Below are positions 45,538 to 64,000 of a DNA stretch of 64,000 bases, piece by piece. The first letter of the stretch is position 1, and each line of letters opens with the position of its first letter. The DNA is from Myoxocephalus aenaeus (taxonomy: Eukaryota > Chordata > Actinopteri > Perciformes > Cottidae). Location of the stretch: assembly GCA_038501785.1 (NCBI GenBank), contig JBAMJR010000154.1, positions 3,066,001 through 3,130,000 on the forward strand, in the 5' to 3' direction. The position numbers and the translations under genes are program-made. Below the pieces are notes generated by a model that was not told the DNA's origin, made no database searches, and saw only the letters and a program-made list of their open reading frames with translations.

Positions 45538-48500
45538 ACAAGACTTAGAGCATTGCATTTTTAGGAGTAGGACAGAGTTTACCAGACCTCCGCAGCACGC
45601 TCCTCTCTGCTTAAGGCTACATGAGCCGAGGCCAAAAACTAGTATAACACACCCAAACTGGTTGAGTTGCATTGTGGGTAATGTAGGCGTCAGGTTTCGA
45701 TATGGAGGAACCATGCGTGGAGTAAAATAATATATCTCTTCTGCATTCATTATGATCTGTTGTGAGTTGGACAATAGTATTGGAGTGCAATGTTAAATCA
45801 TTTGAGTATTCTTTTAATCTGAAAAGTTACTAGGACCCTAAATTGTCATAGAAATGTAGTTCAGTAAAAACTAAAAAAATGTCTGTGGATTAGAAATACA
45901 AAGTAGCATACAATGTTCATTACTTAATTTGTACAACTCTGCTTATATAGGCTACCTAGAAATAAATCTTTTTACAGCCGACATCATCAAAATACGCCTG
46001 CACATGTTAGCAAGGAAGTGACGTTTTGCTGCAACCATCAAGATGAGTTAGCAAGTTTTACACATTTGATTAAACATTTGTTACGTGTCGACTGGAGACT
46101 TTCAGCAGAATGCGTTTGTGGTTGCTTGTGGTTGCTTGTTGTAACTTGCGTAAATGGTTGGCGTACATACTAAACACAGATAATTAAGTAATTGTGGATT
46201 TAAGGCTTTTACGAGTGCACCTACATGTTCTTTTTGTGTTTTTAACACTTGTCCTACGAGCAACCACGCATGCGTTCAGCCACCAGAGAGTCACCAGTTG
46301 GCACGGTCACTCGTTAAACCGAAACACTGGCGGCATCTATAGCAGCAAGCTATCACACGTGTTGAATACCACTGAACTGATCAAAAATGCTTGCGTTTAT
46401 ATTGCAGATCTGGAAAGTCAATTTGTAGCTTGAGAGTTTATTGCACTCGGCTGTACTTTTGCCACACTTCATCATTGTTCACAAACTGTAAATGGTCTCT
46501 ACTTGAGTAAATATATTTGGTTACATGTCATCACAGGCTTGATGTGTGTGTATCACTTGGAAACACTCTCACACACAAAATAATACATAAAGATTGTCAT
46601 GGGTGGAGCAAAATCTGCAAAACAGTCATAGCCATTAATGTTTTTACAACAGAGTGAAAAGTGGATTAACATGAAGAAACACTGCAGCACAATGATCTCT
46701 GTGATAACATCTTCAGGCTTTTGGATGCTATTACTATACTATTAAATATTTAATATCTGCATTGCTACATATCAGAAAATATTCTTCTATTAAATTTAGT
46801 TGGACCACCCCATTAAGAAGTTGAATATGATTACAGGGCTCAATAATAAAGTGACATTTACCAGGATGAGGAGGCTCTTGGCTTCGTCCAGGTATTTACT
46901 AACCTGCGGTGGTTTCAGTTTGGAATCAGGTCAAGACAAGCACAAGTCACAAGTCAACTGGAACAACAGTCTCTTCCCGCATTAATAATCTGCTAGAGTA
47001 ACTGGGAGGAATGTTTGTCCTGAGCAGTAGTCACTGGGAGGCTTCACTTTGGAGTGTGGGAGTTTGAAGTGTATCTGTCAGTGTGTGTCACAGTAAACAT
47101 CTTCTCCCAGAGGGTGTTGACTCATACACACACAGGTGTGTACACTGTTTGCTCTGAGGTTTTAAATAAATAAAAACTTAAGCCATCAAAATAACAAGAT
47201 TGATTGACATGTTTATACTATAGTAAAAGAAAAGAGAGAAGGAGAAATGTGAAGATTGCCTAACTTTGAACTTAATTTCCCATAAAACTACTTCCTGTGT
47301 CATATCAGATGTAAACAACCTGGGATACCACAATAAAACAACATGAGTGTAATGTGTTATCTACCAGTGCATCAACAAACGTAGCTCTTCTCTGTAACAG
47401 CAATTGCTAATATGAGTTTATCTATCTGCATGCTGATTATAGGTAGAAGAGCTCAGCAAGTGTAAATATGTTCTCAACTAATAACAGGAGGCATGCTGTA
47501 TGCAGCAAAAACTGGATTCATTGGGTGCAATTTGTTCTGTACAAGCTTAAGAACATAACAAAATAGACATTTAGTGTACATTGCACACTAATGAAAAGCC
47601 AGGAGGAGCCACTGACCTAACAGCTCCAGGAGATAGCTGGCATATGTATGTGAATATATTGCTGTGTTTCTTTCTCTGGAAGTTGTTCCTTTTCTTTAAT
47701 TCCCTGTATCTAAAACGTATCTTCCTTATCCAGATTAAGTGTGTTACCTATAATATAGAAAAAGAAAAGAAAGATGTCATCCCATTGGCATGAGTCTGCA
47801 GTCAGAGCTGGAGGTTGTCATGTGTTAGCTAGATCGCCCTCGAGCCTATTTAAACCTGTGCAGTCGGTCTCCCGCTGCACATTCTCTAGTTAGCGTTGGA
47901 TTGGTTTCATTTGCAACTACAACAGTACATAACACGTACAATCCTTTTTTTTTATATCATTGCTACTTGCACTAGTGATACAGCTACCTGCCACATCCTG
48001 TGTTTATTTCTTTTTTGAAATGTTGGTTTTCTAGTTCAAATAAAATGTAATCATTGGCACTTGGACTTATTCCTTATTTTATAATCATTTTTATTTACTT
48101 TTATTCTGAAACAAACACTGTGCAGCTGCAGCAAGATAATAATGTACAACCACACATAACCACACATGTCCCAATAGCACAGCGTGCTTTTCTTTCCTTG
48201 TCTGATTTTGCTGATCATGAGATTTTTTGCAATGTATCTTTCTAAAAGCCCCCATTTTCTCAGAATTTAGATACTCTTCAAAATTGTAGCAAGATATCCA
48301 TCACTGAGTGTAGTTTGATGCAGATTTCAGATTGAAAACATATTGACAGTTTCTGTAATACAATTTTAAATTTAGAAGACTATAGCCGAGGAGTCTGCAT
48401 TGTACAGTGCTCACAATGCTTCCACTTACACAACAATTGTGTTTCTCCTTTTACAAAAAAAAATCCCTTTAAATTCCCTTTAAACCCCCATCCCCCTAGG

Positions 48501-49748
48501 AGGGTTGTTTCTTATTTCACCCCCACCACTAGAAATGGCAGCGGGGCCACTCTGTCATTTAACCACAGTGGGAGGGGGTAAATGGCCAAGAGGTCATTTG
48601 GACCGAGCTGCCTGCTGACGCTACACCAATAAGGCCAAACGCACATCCCCTTCCTCCAGGCCTCCCATTGAGAGCACTAACTGTGGTCACCTTCGCTACA
48701 CATCCTCAGTTCCTCCTGATTCTCTTTGGTCTCCATCACTCCCTGAGGACTACCTTCAGTCGCAGCTTGGTTCTACCTGCCTGTCTGTGTTCATATGAAC
48801 TGAACATAAAGTTCACATTCACTATATTCTGGAGTCTTGGCATTCTGACAGATGTATTTATCAGTGGGCAGTTTGCGCAATAGGTTTGAATCATGTCATG
48901 CCAGATCAAACCTGTGTTGTTATTGAAGCACAGAATGGTTTCCCAACAGAGTGGGCATGCACAACGAGAAGGAAAAGACAAGATATTGATCATATAACTC
49001 TTAATAATGCTTTGGCCTACAAACCACCTTAACGAACTCACCAGCGACAGACTGACATACCTGTTTGTGTGTGTACTTGACAAAGAGAGAACAGCATGTG
49101 GAAGAAAATGAAAGCAGTGGGAGCCACTCCATCTGAGACATTTCAAAGGCCATGAAACACAGGAGTAAACACGAGTCCCACCTCTATTGATTAGTGGAGC
49201 ACTGGTTGTAGGGTTTGAAGGTTTATGTTGACTTATAAACAGTCTGGGGACCGGCTTGCTCCAGTCTGATCGATGCTGCGAAGAAAAGGCACAGGTTAGA
49301 AGGGTTGTTCCCTTCGCTGTGAGCCTTCATCGGCTTTATGATAGCCAGAGTTTTAGGGTTATGCTCGTAACATAAATTAAGCTGCAAAAGATGGTGGCTC
49401 TTATCCAAGCATTTAAAGGCCCCATAATGTCCATCTTTTAACCCCATTTTACAGCACACCCTCACCTCATGATCCCCTTCTCTCCTACTTCTGCCCTCTC
49501 TAGTCCTCTTCCTCCACCCCCATCCCATTTGCTATATCCTCCTTTGACCCCACTGCTGTTTCCTCATCACCTTTTCACCCATTTATTGCAATAGCACGGA
49601 CTTCCGTATACTGTTCGCTAAGAGTGTGGAAATCAATAACATCATCTCAACACTGTCTCAATTTTCAATTAACGACTTTGAGGTCCGTCTCTCCAGACAC
49701 ATCCATCACATCAGATCAACCTCCGAAGCACCAGATTAGACATAAACT

Positions 49749-49750
<2 letters not shown>
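44661..49750. other. Intergenic, no gene recognised
   Basis: The stretch contains one (CA)n tract (45488-45535). 47791-48051 is flanked by identical CATTGGCA words (see findings). Open frames at 45162-45422 (minus) and 46194-46433 (plus) show no domain, splice pattern or codon bias that I can defend. Confidence 0.65.
45488..45535. repeat. (CA)n microsatellite
   Basis: About 24 CA units. Confidence 0.97.

Positions 49751-49815
<65 letters not shown>
49751..49815. repeat. (AC)n microsatellite
   Basis: About 32 AC units, followed by imperfect ACAT units. Confidence 0.98.
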
Positions 49816-55059
<5,244 letters not shown>

Positions 55060-55132
<73 letters not shown>

Positions 55133-55144
55133 CACACACACACA
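55060..55144. repeat. (CA)n microsatellite
   Basis: About 42 CA units with one CG interruption near 55126. A second shorter CA-rich stretch follows at 55379-55440. Confidence 0.97.
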
Positions 55145-58100
55145 AACACATAGAGAGAGAGAAAGATTAAACATAGAACAAGACAGAGTGTTCCTCACTC
55201 AAATACCAGTTCATCATAGACAGAAAAGTTTCTAATGAATGAAGAGATTTTTTTTTTTAACACACTGAGTACTTTGTACTGTTTATAGAGGTACCTATGA
55301 GTCGTTCTCATCGCATGAGTGTCCTTTATTTTTCCTCTTCAAGAATTCTGTTCACGCAGCCTGTGACGCAGCCACTGTGTACACACACATGCATGAGTAC
55401 CCATAATCACACACACACACACATGCACAAATACACACATAAACCAATTGTACTACAATTCATAGTCATGTGCTTTCCATAGCTGAAGAGAGTGATAACG
55501 CACAGCCTTATCTGTAACCACGACAACCCACTGTATCCACTGTGAGCCCTCTGACGCCTGTTCTGGATCGACAAAGTGGCGTGAACGGCGTTTAGATAGG
55601 AACGTAAGTCTGCTGCTGGGGGGGAAACCGTGAGATAGCGGGCCTTTGATAATGTTCAAATCCAGAGGGGTTCTGGGAGCACTTTATGTTCTGATGACCT
55701 TGGATTGGATTGTTTGTACGGACCTGAACACCTTCTACTGATTTGAAAGCCAAAAAGAATAGCTGTTGGACAACTGATGTTGACGCGACGACCTGTATGA
55801 AATACAGAGTAACATGCAGAACATTCAATCACAAGCTGCTGTGGGCGGAGGAAGAATGGGACATTTCTGCTGTGGCTGACTTATGCTAATAGTAGCCAGT
55901 GTTTGGACCTGAAAACGTGTGTTCTTTATTTGAGTTAGCCATAACAGGGGACCAATACCCAACCCCCCACCGTCTGCCGTCCTCTACAGACAGAAAGGTC
56001 AGCCGGAGAGCACCATAAAGAGGAGTAGAGCGTGGCCATTGAGTTCCTCTAAAGTTCAATCAGATTCAACAGAGGCCCACCACTCTCCCTCTCTCGCCTG
56101 TTCTTTTTGTGGCTGCATGTGTGGTTGTGTGTGAGAGAGCCAAAGACACTGAGATTTTAAGATTGTATTCAATAAGCAAAAGGGGGTTGATACTCTGACC
56201 CTGAAGCAGACTGACCCCAGGGTCAAAACAACAGGAAGGAAGTCACATGACCCATTCAAACTCCCGTAGAGTAGAGGGTGGAGGGGGAGGGGTTTTGGGG
56301 TAGAGGACCACAGGAAAACAGAAGAAGAGAGAGAGAGGGAGTAGAGGGATGAAGGGGCGGGATCTGGTATTTTGACTTGTTTTTCTCAGTCAGTCTGACG
56401 CAGGTGTCTGCAGACATGCTTGGCGCCTGTCCAGGTGTGGATTACAACATCAAGACCCCTACAGGGAAAACAAGAAGCAGAGTGAAACAGACTGAGGGGC
56501 GAGTGAAAGCGACAGACTGAAATAGAAAAGACAGAATTATACTGCCTTTGCATAACTCTTTGTATGCTCTATTAAATAACAGTATCTGTTATGAATTCAT
56601 TGAGATGAAGCTACTACTGTAAACTAATGTCTGCATGTGTGCGGTAAAGCACAGAAAACAAGATGGTTGGTACAGTCATGGGGTTGCACAGTGGAGAAAG
56701 AGGGGGAAATGGGTCAGGCTCACTTCCTTTCTTCTTCCTTTACGAGAGATGTCCAGGTCAAGAGGCAGGATAAACAGTGGTCATTAATGACACACGTTAT
56801 TGGTCCCTCAAGTGCTAACTGAGTGGTAGTGTGATATTGGGTCATATGAAAGCGGGCTGTAAGAACTGCTGGTTTATAGCTGGGTTGTTAAACTCTGGCC
56901 TTTTTGATGTTTGCTGTATGAGATCACTCACAATTAGACAAAGATAGTGGGTCTATCTTTGCTGTTACCTTTTCTTGCGTATCAGAGCTGCTTTCAGGAA
57001 GATATTAAAGATAAGGCTGGGGTTATTCTATATTTTTCTTACTGCCAACCGACAATGCAAGTCAATCATTGTTCCTACTGGGGAATCTTTAAAGATACAT
57101 ACTTTCTTTCTTTTTTTAAAAGGCCAAGTAATTTCCTGTCGAGACAATATAAAACCATGCATATACCATCCCCCACACGTAAACTGGTACAGAATGTTCT
57201 GCGAGAAGGTATGCGTACTTCAGACTAGATGGAGAGAAAGTTTTCTAAAGCGTGTCAAGGGGAATTTAAAGTGGAGATGGAAAAATAAGGCACAGGTAAT
57301 AAGTAATAAAACGGTTGATGGTAGATTCAGTTTATTAGCCAGTTTTCCTTTTTTCCTTTTTCCCTTTTTTTGTTTAGTTTTTTTCAGCCCTGTGTACGTA
57401 CACACATGCACCCCCTTCACACATGGGCTCCGCTGGCCACCACGCTCTGTGTCTAACACAGGAAGGAGATTATTAGCTTCCTGAAGAGCTGATGGGACTG
57501 GTGGGGGGGAGCGACAGACAGAGAGGACAGGATGAGGTCAGCAGCACTATAGATTGGCTGGTCGGAAGCTCCCAGTATCAGTTACAGCACAACCTCGAGA
57601 CATTTTGAAATTGAGAATTGCGGGAGGGTGGGGGGGGGGGGAGGTTGTGGCAAATGTAGTGGACTGGGTGGATTAAAAGACAAAAATAGGGATGAATGAT
57701 GGGAAACAAGGAGGCTTTTGCACCGCAATCAGTCACTCCTTCTTGGAGAGTGATGGCTGGCTTAGAGGATGGGGAACGAAAGTGATATTGTTCCAGGCAG
57801 GATGTGGAGGTCAAGAGGCTCTCTGACCAAGGATACACCATGGCCAAAACACTCCATTAAAACTGGCCTGACCTTCAGCCTGCCACTTCTGTCAGAGAGA
57901 CTTGGACAGCGCCAACATGTCCAGCACTCCTCTTATCAGCTCTCCGATGATAATTATTGTGTGTACAGCCAAATGTGTGCGTGTGTCTCTTCGTCTGTGT
58001 GTGCCGTTGTCCAGTGTGTGTGTTTGAACAGCCGATACCTGAGAGTGCAGGTAGCCCAAACAAGGTCACGGTGGATCTGGGGATTTACCTGTGACCTGGA

Positions 58101-61100
58101 GTGCTCAAGAGAAATGAGACAAGTGGGACAAAATGCCAATAACAAGAGGCAGAAGAGACAAATGGCACAAATGAGAACATGTATGTGCTGATAGACTGTG
58201 TGACTGGAGAATAACGCATGTATTTCAGGTTGGGCGGTTGGCCAGAGGCCGTGCAGTATATTGTTGGTGGTTGAAGGGTAAGCTCGCCACGCTGTCATTA
58301 CCACAGAGAAAAACAAAAAAACACACATGCACACAGATTCATGTAAACACAAACACATCCCTCTCACTCTCTTTCTATATGCACAAACACATTTGCCCAG
58401 TCCTGCCCTCAGCACAGCTTTGTTCCAGCGAGCAAGTGGATTTAAAAACAAATGACGTGCTTGGCCTTTTATTATGTTCCGGACTGTTTTTCCTGAGGCT
58501 GGAATGCGGACAGGAATGTGTTGTTGCTCTGCTAGTGCTCAGAGGGAGAAAAACCTATCATGCTTTCATGCTCAAGGAAAAAGAAGAGAGAAAGACGGGG
58601 CGAGAGAGGAGAGTGTAGCTGGGATTTCAAGAGAGAAGGGGGTTGGGGGGATATAAAGAGAAAGGAAAGTGGCTCAGGCCACAAATAGTTGCTGAAAAAC
58701 AGCTTGTTACTGTTATGGGTAAACTGGGGGGGGGGGGGGGGGGGGGGTTGGGTTTTGGGGTTGTGATGGGAGCTTTTTATTGGCCTACTCTCTCTCTGTC
58801 TCTGGTTTTCATTACAGCTGTTATGATGCTCTGTGCTCAAGCCAGGCCAACACTTGCATAACACTTGCCTGTGATTGGCCTGCTCGTCTAAACGGTGCCG
58901 CTGCCGGTCTCTCTCTCTCTTTTAATGTACAGTTCTGATGGTCTTCTACTTCACCAGGCCTGTATGTCAGACAGACACTTCCAGACAGTTTTTGCTGGAA
59001 GGCTTGTACATACAAAAAAGTGACGGTAGTAATTGTGAGAAGAAGTATTAAAGGGGAGGAAGTTTAAACCCTCCTCACTTTCTTACCTCTGCACACCTGG
59101 TCAATCGCTGTGTGAAATGGGTGTAAATGTTTGCTTGTCAGTTTCGGAAAACTGCAAGAATTGATCTATTCCGACGCTAAATAGGTCTGGAGGGAGTGTC
59201 TGACGCTGTTCGGCCATCCGACAAACACTTTGGTTGAAGCATACCGACTTGTTTGAGTCCTCCCAGTCAACTCCATGGGTGTGAAACACTCGGCTCTCGT
59301 CTGATCTCTTTAGCTGCTGATTCAGCTAATTGAAAAGTTGGTGAGAAAGAGGTTATTGGATGGCTGATCAATTGTGAAACATTAATTCATCAATTTAGTG
59401 ATTTGTTGTTGTTGTTGTTTTTGTCTCTGCGTCTTTGTCGTGAGCAAAAGTCACAGCCTGAAAACGCCAATACAAGAGTCAAGAAACGCATACGAGCCAG
59501 TTGGCTTGCTTGTTTTGTTCACCTCCTCATGGTGTTGCTTTTTTAAGCACAAAGACTGACTTGGGTTATTCCATCTCATGCAGAATGTATTCAGGCAGTT
59601 AGTTATTTAGTCTGTTTTGTAAGTAATAGGATCGGGGCCACAGACAGGCCAGGGAAGTGAGAAGGTATTAAAAAAACAGACAAAAGTGTTAGTTTTTGTC
59701 TTTAAATGAATCAGAGAAATATAGAATAGCATCAGCCTCATAAAGAGGTTACATAAAGCGTAGTAAAGGGATGTTCTTTGAACCCAGTTAGGTTCCTGGT
59801 ATTGCACTGAGAGTGGCGTGTGACTGCAGACAGGAGCGGTGTGGTGCAGGTCTTATGCTGACTTTATTTATCATTCTGCCTGCATGGTGCTGCACTGCGA
59901 CGAAGATACCTTCAAGACACATTTTGTTCCGTTTGTCATCTCACAATATGTGTCTTTAAAGATTGTGATTTAAAATGGTGTGTTCCATGTGTAAACAGCA
60001 AATAGGTTCAAGGTTGAAATCATTTGAACAGTGCGTATTGCCGCAATAAATCCTTACTTTCCATGTGACATTTATATACTGTCCATATAAATGAAAGTGT
60101 AGAGGACATCTAGCTACATCCCTAAAACTAAATAAAACACTTAGTAGTGGAGCCCATTCATGCATTCATGAATATGGGAACTGAGTCCGAACGTGAGAGT
60201 GCATACATGAGAGAGCAAAGATGAATTAGCAACAAAACAAAAAAAGTGGCTGTAACAGTCTCATCCTTCATACAGGGGCGCTCAGGGACCTATTTGTCCC
60301 AGCAGGGAGTGGCGAGTGAGGGATGAGGTGTAAAGCCCCTCGGCTCGTCTGGTGCTCGGAGCAGGGCAGGAACACCCAAGATGGATGAGAAGGATGGCTA
60401 AACGAGAAAAGGTGGATCAACGAGAGCGGAAGGGAACAGGAGCGAGGAGAGGAAAGCTGGTAGGACGGGGGAAGAGAAGATGAGCAATGGGTGGACAGTC
60501 TTTCTTTTGATCCATCATTGAGTGATGCTCCATTCAATCTGTTGACTGAGACCACCTGGGGGACTCTGGGGGAGGCTGTGTGTTTGTTTATTAGCGCTTG
60601 GGGGGAGGGGTATCACTCGGCTATAGATGGCTGTCAGCCTCACAGCCCTCCACATTAGGGTGATTGAAGGAAACTGATGGCCCACTTCCAGACAGTGTCA
60701 ATGTCTTTGGAGCACTCAGTAAACCTGCTGTGTGATCTCAATGATGGAAAACAGCTTTCATTACACTGATACAGGAGAAGCCAAACAACAAAATCTTTTG
60801 TATCTTCAATCCCATTTTGTTACTGTTGTCAGAGAAATCAATCCATGACTCAATGAAGTGAATGTTTTTTTTTTCTCTGCCTCCATGTTTTTTTTTTTTA
60901 TCTTACTTTGCCTTGAAAAGAAGGAGCCTTGTGTTCTTCAACCCTGTTTTGCTAATTGTTTATTTATCTTCCCTTCACCACTACCTGCCTCCATCATTCA
61001 TATAATAATGTGGTAATTCCCAAATGGGGCTCCCATCCCCCCTCACTTCTCCTCCCACTCTTCGCTAGCTCGGCTTTCTGCTGCCTTCCACCTATCCTGT

Positions 61101-61151
61101 TTATCACTTGCTTGTGTGTTTTTGTGGGTGACTCTCTCTCTCTCTCGCTCA

Positions 61152-61153
<2 letters not shown>
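55145..61153. other. Intergenic, no gene recognised
   Basis: Contains G-rich tracts at 56276-56300, 57621-57642 and 58726-58757, purine-rich sequence, and T-rich runs at 60865-60900. No convincing exon on either strand. Confidence 0.6.
58726..58747. repeat. Poly(G) run of 22
   Basis: A 22-base G homopolymer followed by TTGGGTTTTGGGG. Confidence 0.97.

Positions 61154-61227
<74 letters not shown>
61154..61227. repeat. (CA)n microsatellite
   Basis: About 37 CA units, preceded by a CTCTCTCT run. Confidence 0.98.
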
Positions 61228-61231
<4 letters not shown>

Positions 61232-62108
61232 ACCTCATGCTGGGGTCAATGCACAGGCTGAATATGTCTTTTGTGACCAGAGGTGTTAGAACTCAAAATG
61301 TAAATGTAAATGTAAACAATGATGGCCTTTTCCTTCGGCTCTCATTCACGTTCTGTCTCTCTTCCTCTCCACCCATCGCTCTCAAATGTAGAAACATTTG
61401 AAAAGTGCATGGAGTCATTCTGAGGTTGGTGATTCTACGACATTGTCTCAGTATAGTATAGAAACTGCATGTCCTTGCTCTGCGCTGTGCGTCAAACGAG
61501 AGCGGCAAGATAAGAAATGAGCCCTGAGATATCTGAACATTATCGGAGATTACAAAAATGGAGATAGTGGCAACACAGAGATAGAGGAACTGAAACATGT
61601 GTGGTCATCAGTTAAAATAAGAAATACATTTTAAGAACAGGTTAGGTAAAGAGATGATCATACAGATGAACAAGATCAAGATCATACAGATGAACAGCAG
61701 TAAAAATACATACTTTAACATTCATTTCATGTTTATTAGTCTAAAATAAAGAAGAAAAAAAATTCTGGGATACAAGGAACAAATTCAAGTCTCTGAGATA
61801 AGTAATTAAAAGTTCCACTAAACAGTGTACACGTATCCATTCACCTGAATACTATAACATGAGCTGTTCTTCCTTAAAAGTCCTGCCCTTTAAGACTGTT
61901 TACTGTAATCTGAAGAACATGTATGCAGAGGTAAGAGAGTACTAGTGGCTCTATGGATAAATTGTAGAATCATAACTGGGTTTTATGTGGGTTTTATGTG
62001 TTTTTCTTACCACAGGTTTTAGTGGTTTGGAGCCGTTATTATATGAATAATTTCTGTCATATTCATTGAATGTGCTGTAACTGTGTTACATTATTCATTT
62101 TGGCCACA

Positions 62109-62348
62109 TGACATCTATTGCTTCTGTCCATCCGGGGAGAGGGATCCTCCTCTGTTGCTCTCTCTCAGGTTTCTTCCCTTTTTTCGCTGTGAAAGGGTTT
62201 TTACTATCTTTATTTAGTAAACTAAGAGTTTTTCATGATCCGATGTGAGGTCCCGGGACAGGGATGTTATGTGTACAGATTGTAAAGCCCTCCGAGGCAA
62301 ACTTGTATTTGTGATGTTTCTATATAAAATAAACTGAATTGAATTTAA
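62109..62348 (+). mobile_element. LINE-type repeat 3' end
   Basis: GGGAGAGGGATCCTCCTCTG, CTCTCAGGTTTCTTCCCTTT, GATCCGATGTGAGGTCC and TAAAGCCCTCCGAGGCAAA follow in order and end in AATAAACTGAATTGAATT. From memory this is the 3' UTR of a LINE family abundant in perch-like fish. No coding part is included. Confidence 0.6.
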
Positions 62349-62422
62349 AGATGTAATTTTTGAATAAAACACACACTTAAGATACTCTTGGTGTTTGCCT
62401 TGATAGATGTACTAAGTTATTA

Positions 62423-62584
62423 CATTACATTTCATTTAGCTGACGCTTTTATCCAAAGCGACTTACAATAAGTGCATTCAACCATGAGTACAAACTCAGA
62501 ACAACAAGAATCAAGAAAGTACAATTTCTTCAAGAAAGCCAAACTACAAAGTGCTTTTAAGTCATACTAAAGTGCTATACTTTC
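62423..62584 (-). mobile_element. LINE 3' end, same family as 37291
   Basis: Read on the minus strand it ends CGCTTTGGATAAAAGCG, TCAGCTAAATG, ATGTAATG. About 130 bp are nearly identical to 37291-37430, including the shared word AAGTACAATTTCTTCAAGAA on the plus strand. It is a 3' UTR fragment of the LINE in the last myo16 intron. Confidence 0.8.
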
Positions 62585-64000
62585 TAGTTATCTAGTGTTA
62601 CCTGAATATAAACTGATTTCTCAAAGATATTGCTATGGAACTGAACTTATTATTGCAGTTGTTTGCATTTTAATGAACTCTTCTGTACTTGTACTACTGT
62701 AACCCTATAGTTTAACGCATGTCGAAAAGCATTTCAATAGTTTCATAGCAAAAGTCAAACATAAAGTAAATATTCTGTACCTTAGCAAGAGTCATGTTTG
62801 TTTTTTGTTAGCTAGTAGGCCATGTAGGCCCAATTCCCAGTTTCACCTTGATTTCAACTTGAAGCTGATACTCATGAACAAGTGTGGTGTCCCCATGTTT
62901 CATTTCAGAATGAAAACAAATGAGTGTCCCAAGTCATGTCCAGAGGACTAGTGGGTTATTTTCTTGTCAATAAGGACATTGAATAAAAACATGTTGTTCC
63001 CTGATCTTGCCTTTTGGATATTTGACATACACTCATACATTCATCACATTCTTTCAGAAATGAGTATAAACACTCATTTATACAGAACACTGGCACATTG
63101 ATACAAACTAACCATGAGCTTGACTGAGATTGACCTTTTTTTATTTTTATCAGCTATCAGTTTCCAACTGTTTAAACTGATAGTGCTTGTTGTGTTTGTT
63201 TGGATGTGTATGATTGCATTTATATTATACATGGTTGGCTTATTGGTTGTTTGCTTATTGATTGTTGGATGTCTTTGTTCATGCTCAGCATAATTAAAAA
63301 CAAGAGTCTCCCTCAATTCATCCCAGAGTCTTAAATAAAGGTTTGAATGAAAGAATGAAAAAAAAACAGATGGGGTTTCCTTGTAAGGAGCTGGTGGCCG
63401 TCTGCAGGTCATGTGCCGTCTCCAACAACCACATCCATCACTTTGAGGAAAAAACAGGGAGGGGAGCAGAAGACTTGTAGCAGGGGCCCACTCTTGAAAA
63501 ACCTCCCTCTAAGGGAGGATGCGGTTACTTTCAAGGGACTGCATACTCAACCCTTACATCATACACTCTGCGGGGCTACTGTTTTCTAAATTGAAGTTCC
63601 AGAAAGTTTGATTTTAAAATCCAATTTTTCTGTTGCTCCTATCACTTTGACTGGAGCAAGCAGCGGGCTAATAAAGAAACAAAGCTGTTGAAACACTAGT
63701 GTGATGAATAGCTCTACCTATGCTTGAGGAAACATGTTCCCCAGCAGTGTAATGAGGACACACCCTAAGCTGACCCACAGCTGTAAACACACAAGCAGAC
63801 ACACCTGCTAAGTATGAGTCACGTTACAGTGGGCATGGCCGGGAGAGAGCATGAGCTCACCGTGTTGGTTCCCGCACATTCCCACATCTCATCTCCACCT
63901 CCCACGTGCCACATTCCCTCTGTCTTTGTTTTTCCACCTCTCTTACCTGCCTCTTCCTGCTTCTCCCTCTTCACCTCTACTTGTCCCATTCCTTATTGTG
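62585..64000. other. Intergenic, no gene recognised
   Basis: AT-rich sequence turning pyrimidine-rich at the end (63880-63990). No exon, repeat family or RNA gene recognised. Confidence 0.6.

Noticed and set aside
46194..46433. 79-codon plus-strand frame starting hydrophobically
   Set aside because: Its start resembles a signal peptide, but there is no supporting promoter, intron or family match in AT-rich intergenic DNA.
57954..58451. 165-codon minus-strand frame
   Set aside because: Composition follows CA/TG-rich DNA and it overlaps a plus-strand frame of similar quality. No domain is visible.

Overview
The window is vertebrate nuclear DNA, almost certainly from a ray-finned (probably percomorph) fish. 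It has long introns with GT-AG borders, frequent (CA)n/(TG)n microsatellites, and 3' ends of LINE families typical of teleosts. A closer taxonomic assignment cannot be made from sequence alone.

One protein-coding gene is visible, on the + strand: the 3' part of myo16 (unconventional myosin XVI, also called NYAP3). I place 24 coding exons between 349 and 41385. They join with consistent phases into one open frame of 4515 nt (1504 codons plus TGA), and every intron used starts GT and ends AG. Exons at 349-25120 encode the myosin motor from the TYIG strand through P-loop, switch I, switch II, relay, actin-binding region, SH1 helix and converter. One IQ motif spans the 25120/25205 junction. Exons from 25205 on encode the neuronal adaptor tail: two PPPKPKR/SYE motifs, three YXXM tyrosine motifs, a proline-rich block, and a conserved C-terminus ending at 41385. 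The ankyrin-repeat N-terminus lies upstream of the window. The 3' UTR runs about 3.2 kb to tandem poly(A) signals at 44551 and 44639.

The introns hold several decayed mobile elements. These are a 128-bp hAT MITE with a perfect 8-bp target duplication (8409-8536), a SINE-like relic (16758-16920), a Ty3/Gypsy pol remnant (19540-20290, minus) and a LINE 3' end (23555-23860). The 9.5-kb last intron holds a fold-back hAT element (33826-34577), a truncated LINE with reverse-transcriptase C-terminus (37291-38160, minus) and a hAT element with transposase relics and a perfect 8-bp duplication (39880-40712).

From 44.7 kb to the end I see no convincing gene on either strand: only microsatellites, G-rich tracts, two LINE 3' ends and some AT-rich stretches that could be regulatory. 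No novel multi-gene system is present. The points most worth following are the canonical ATP-site residues of this fish Myo16, a possible alternative last exon at 33680, and the dated-looking hAT insertions.
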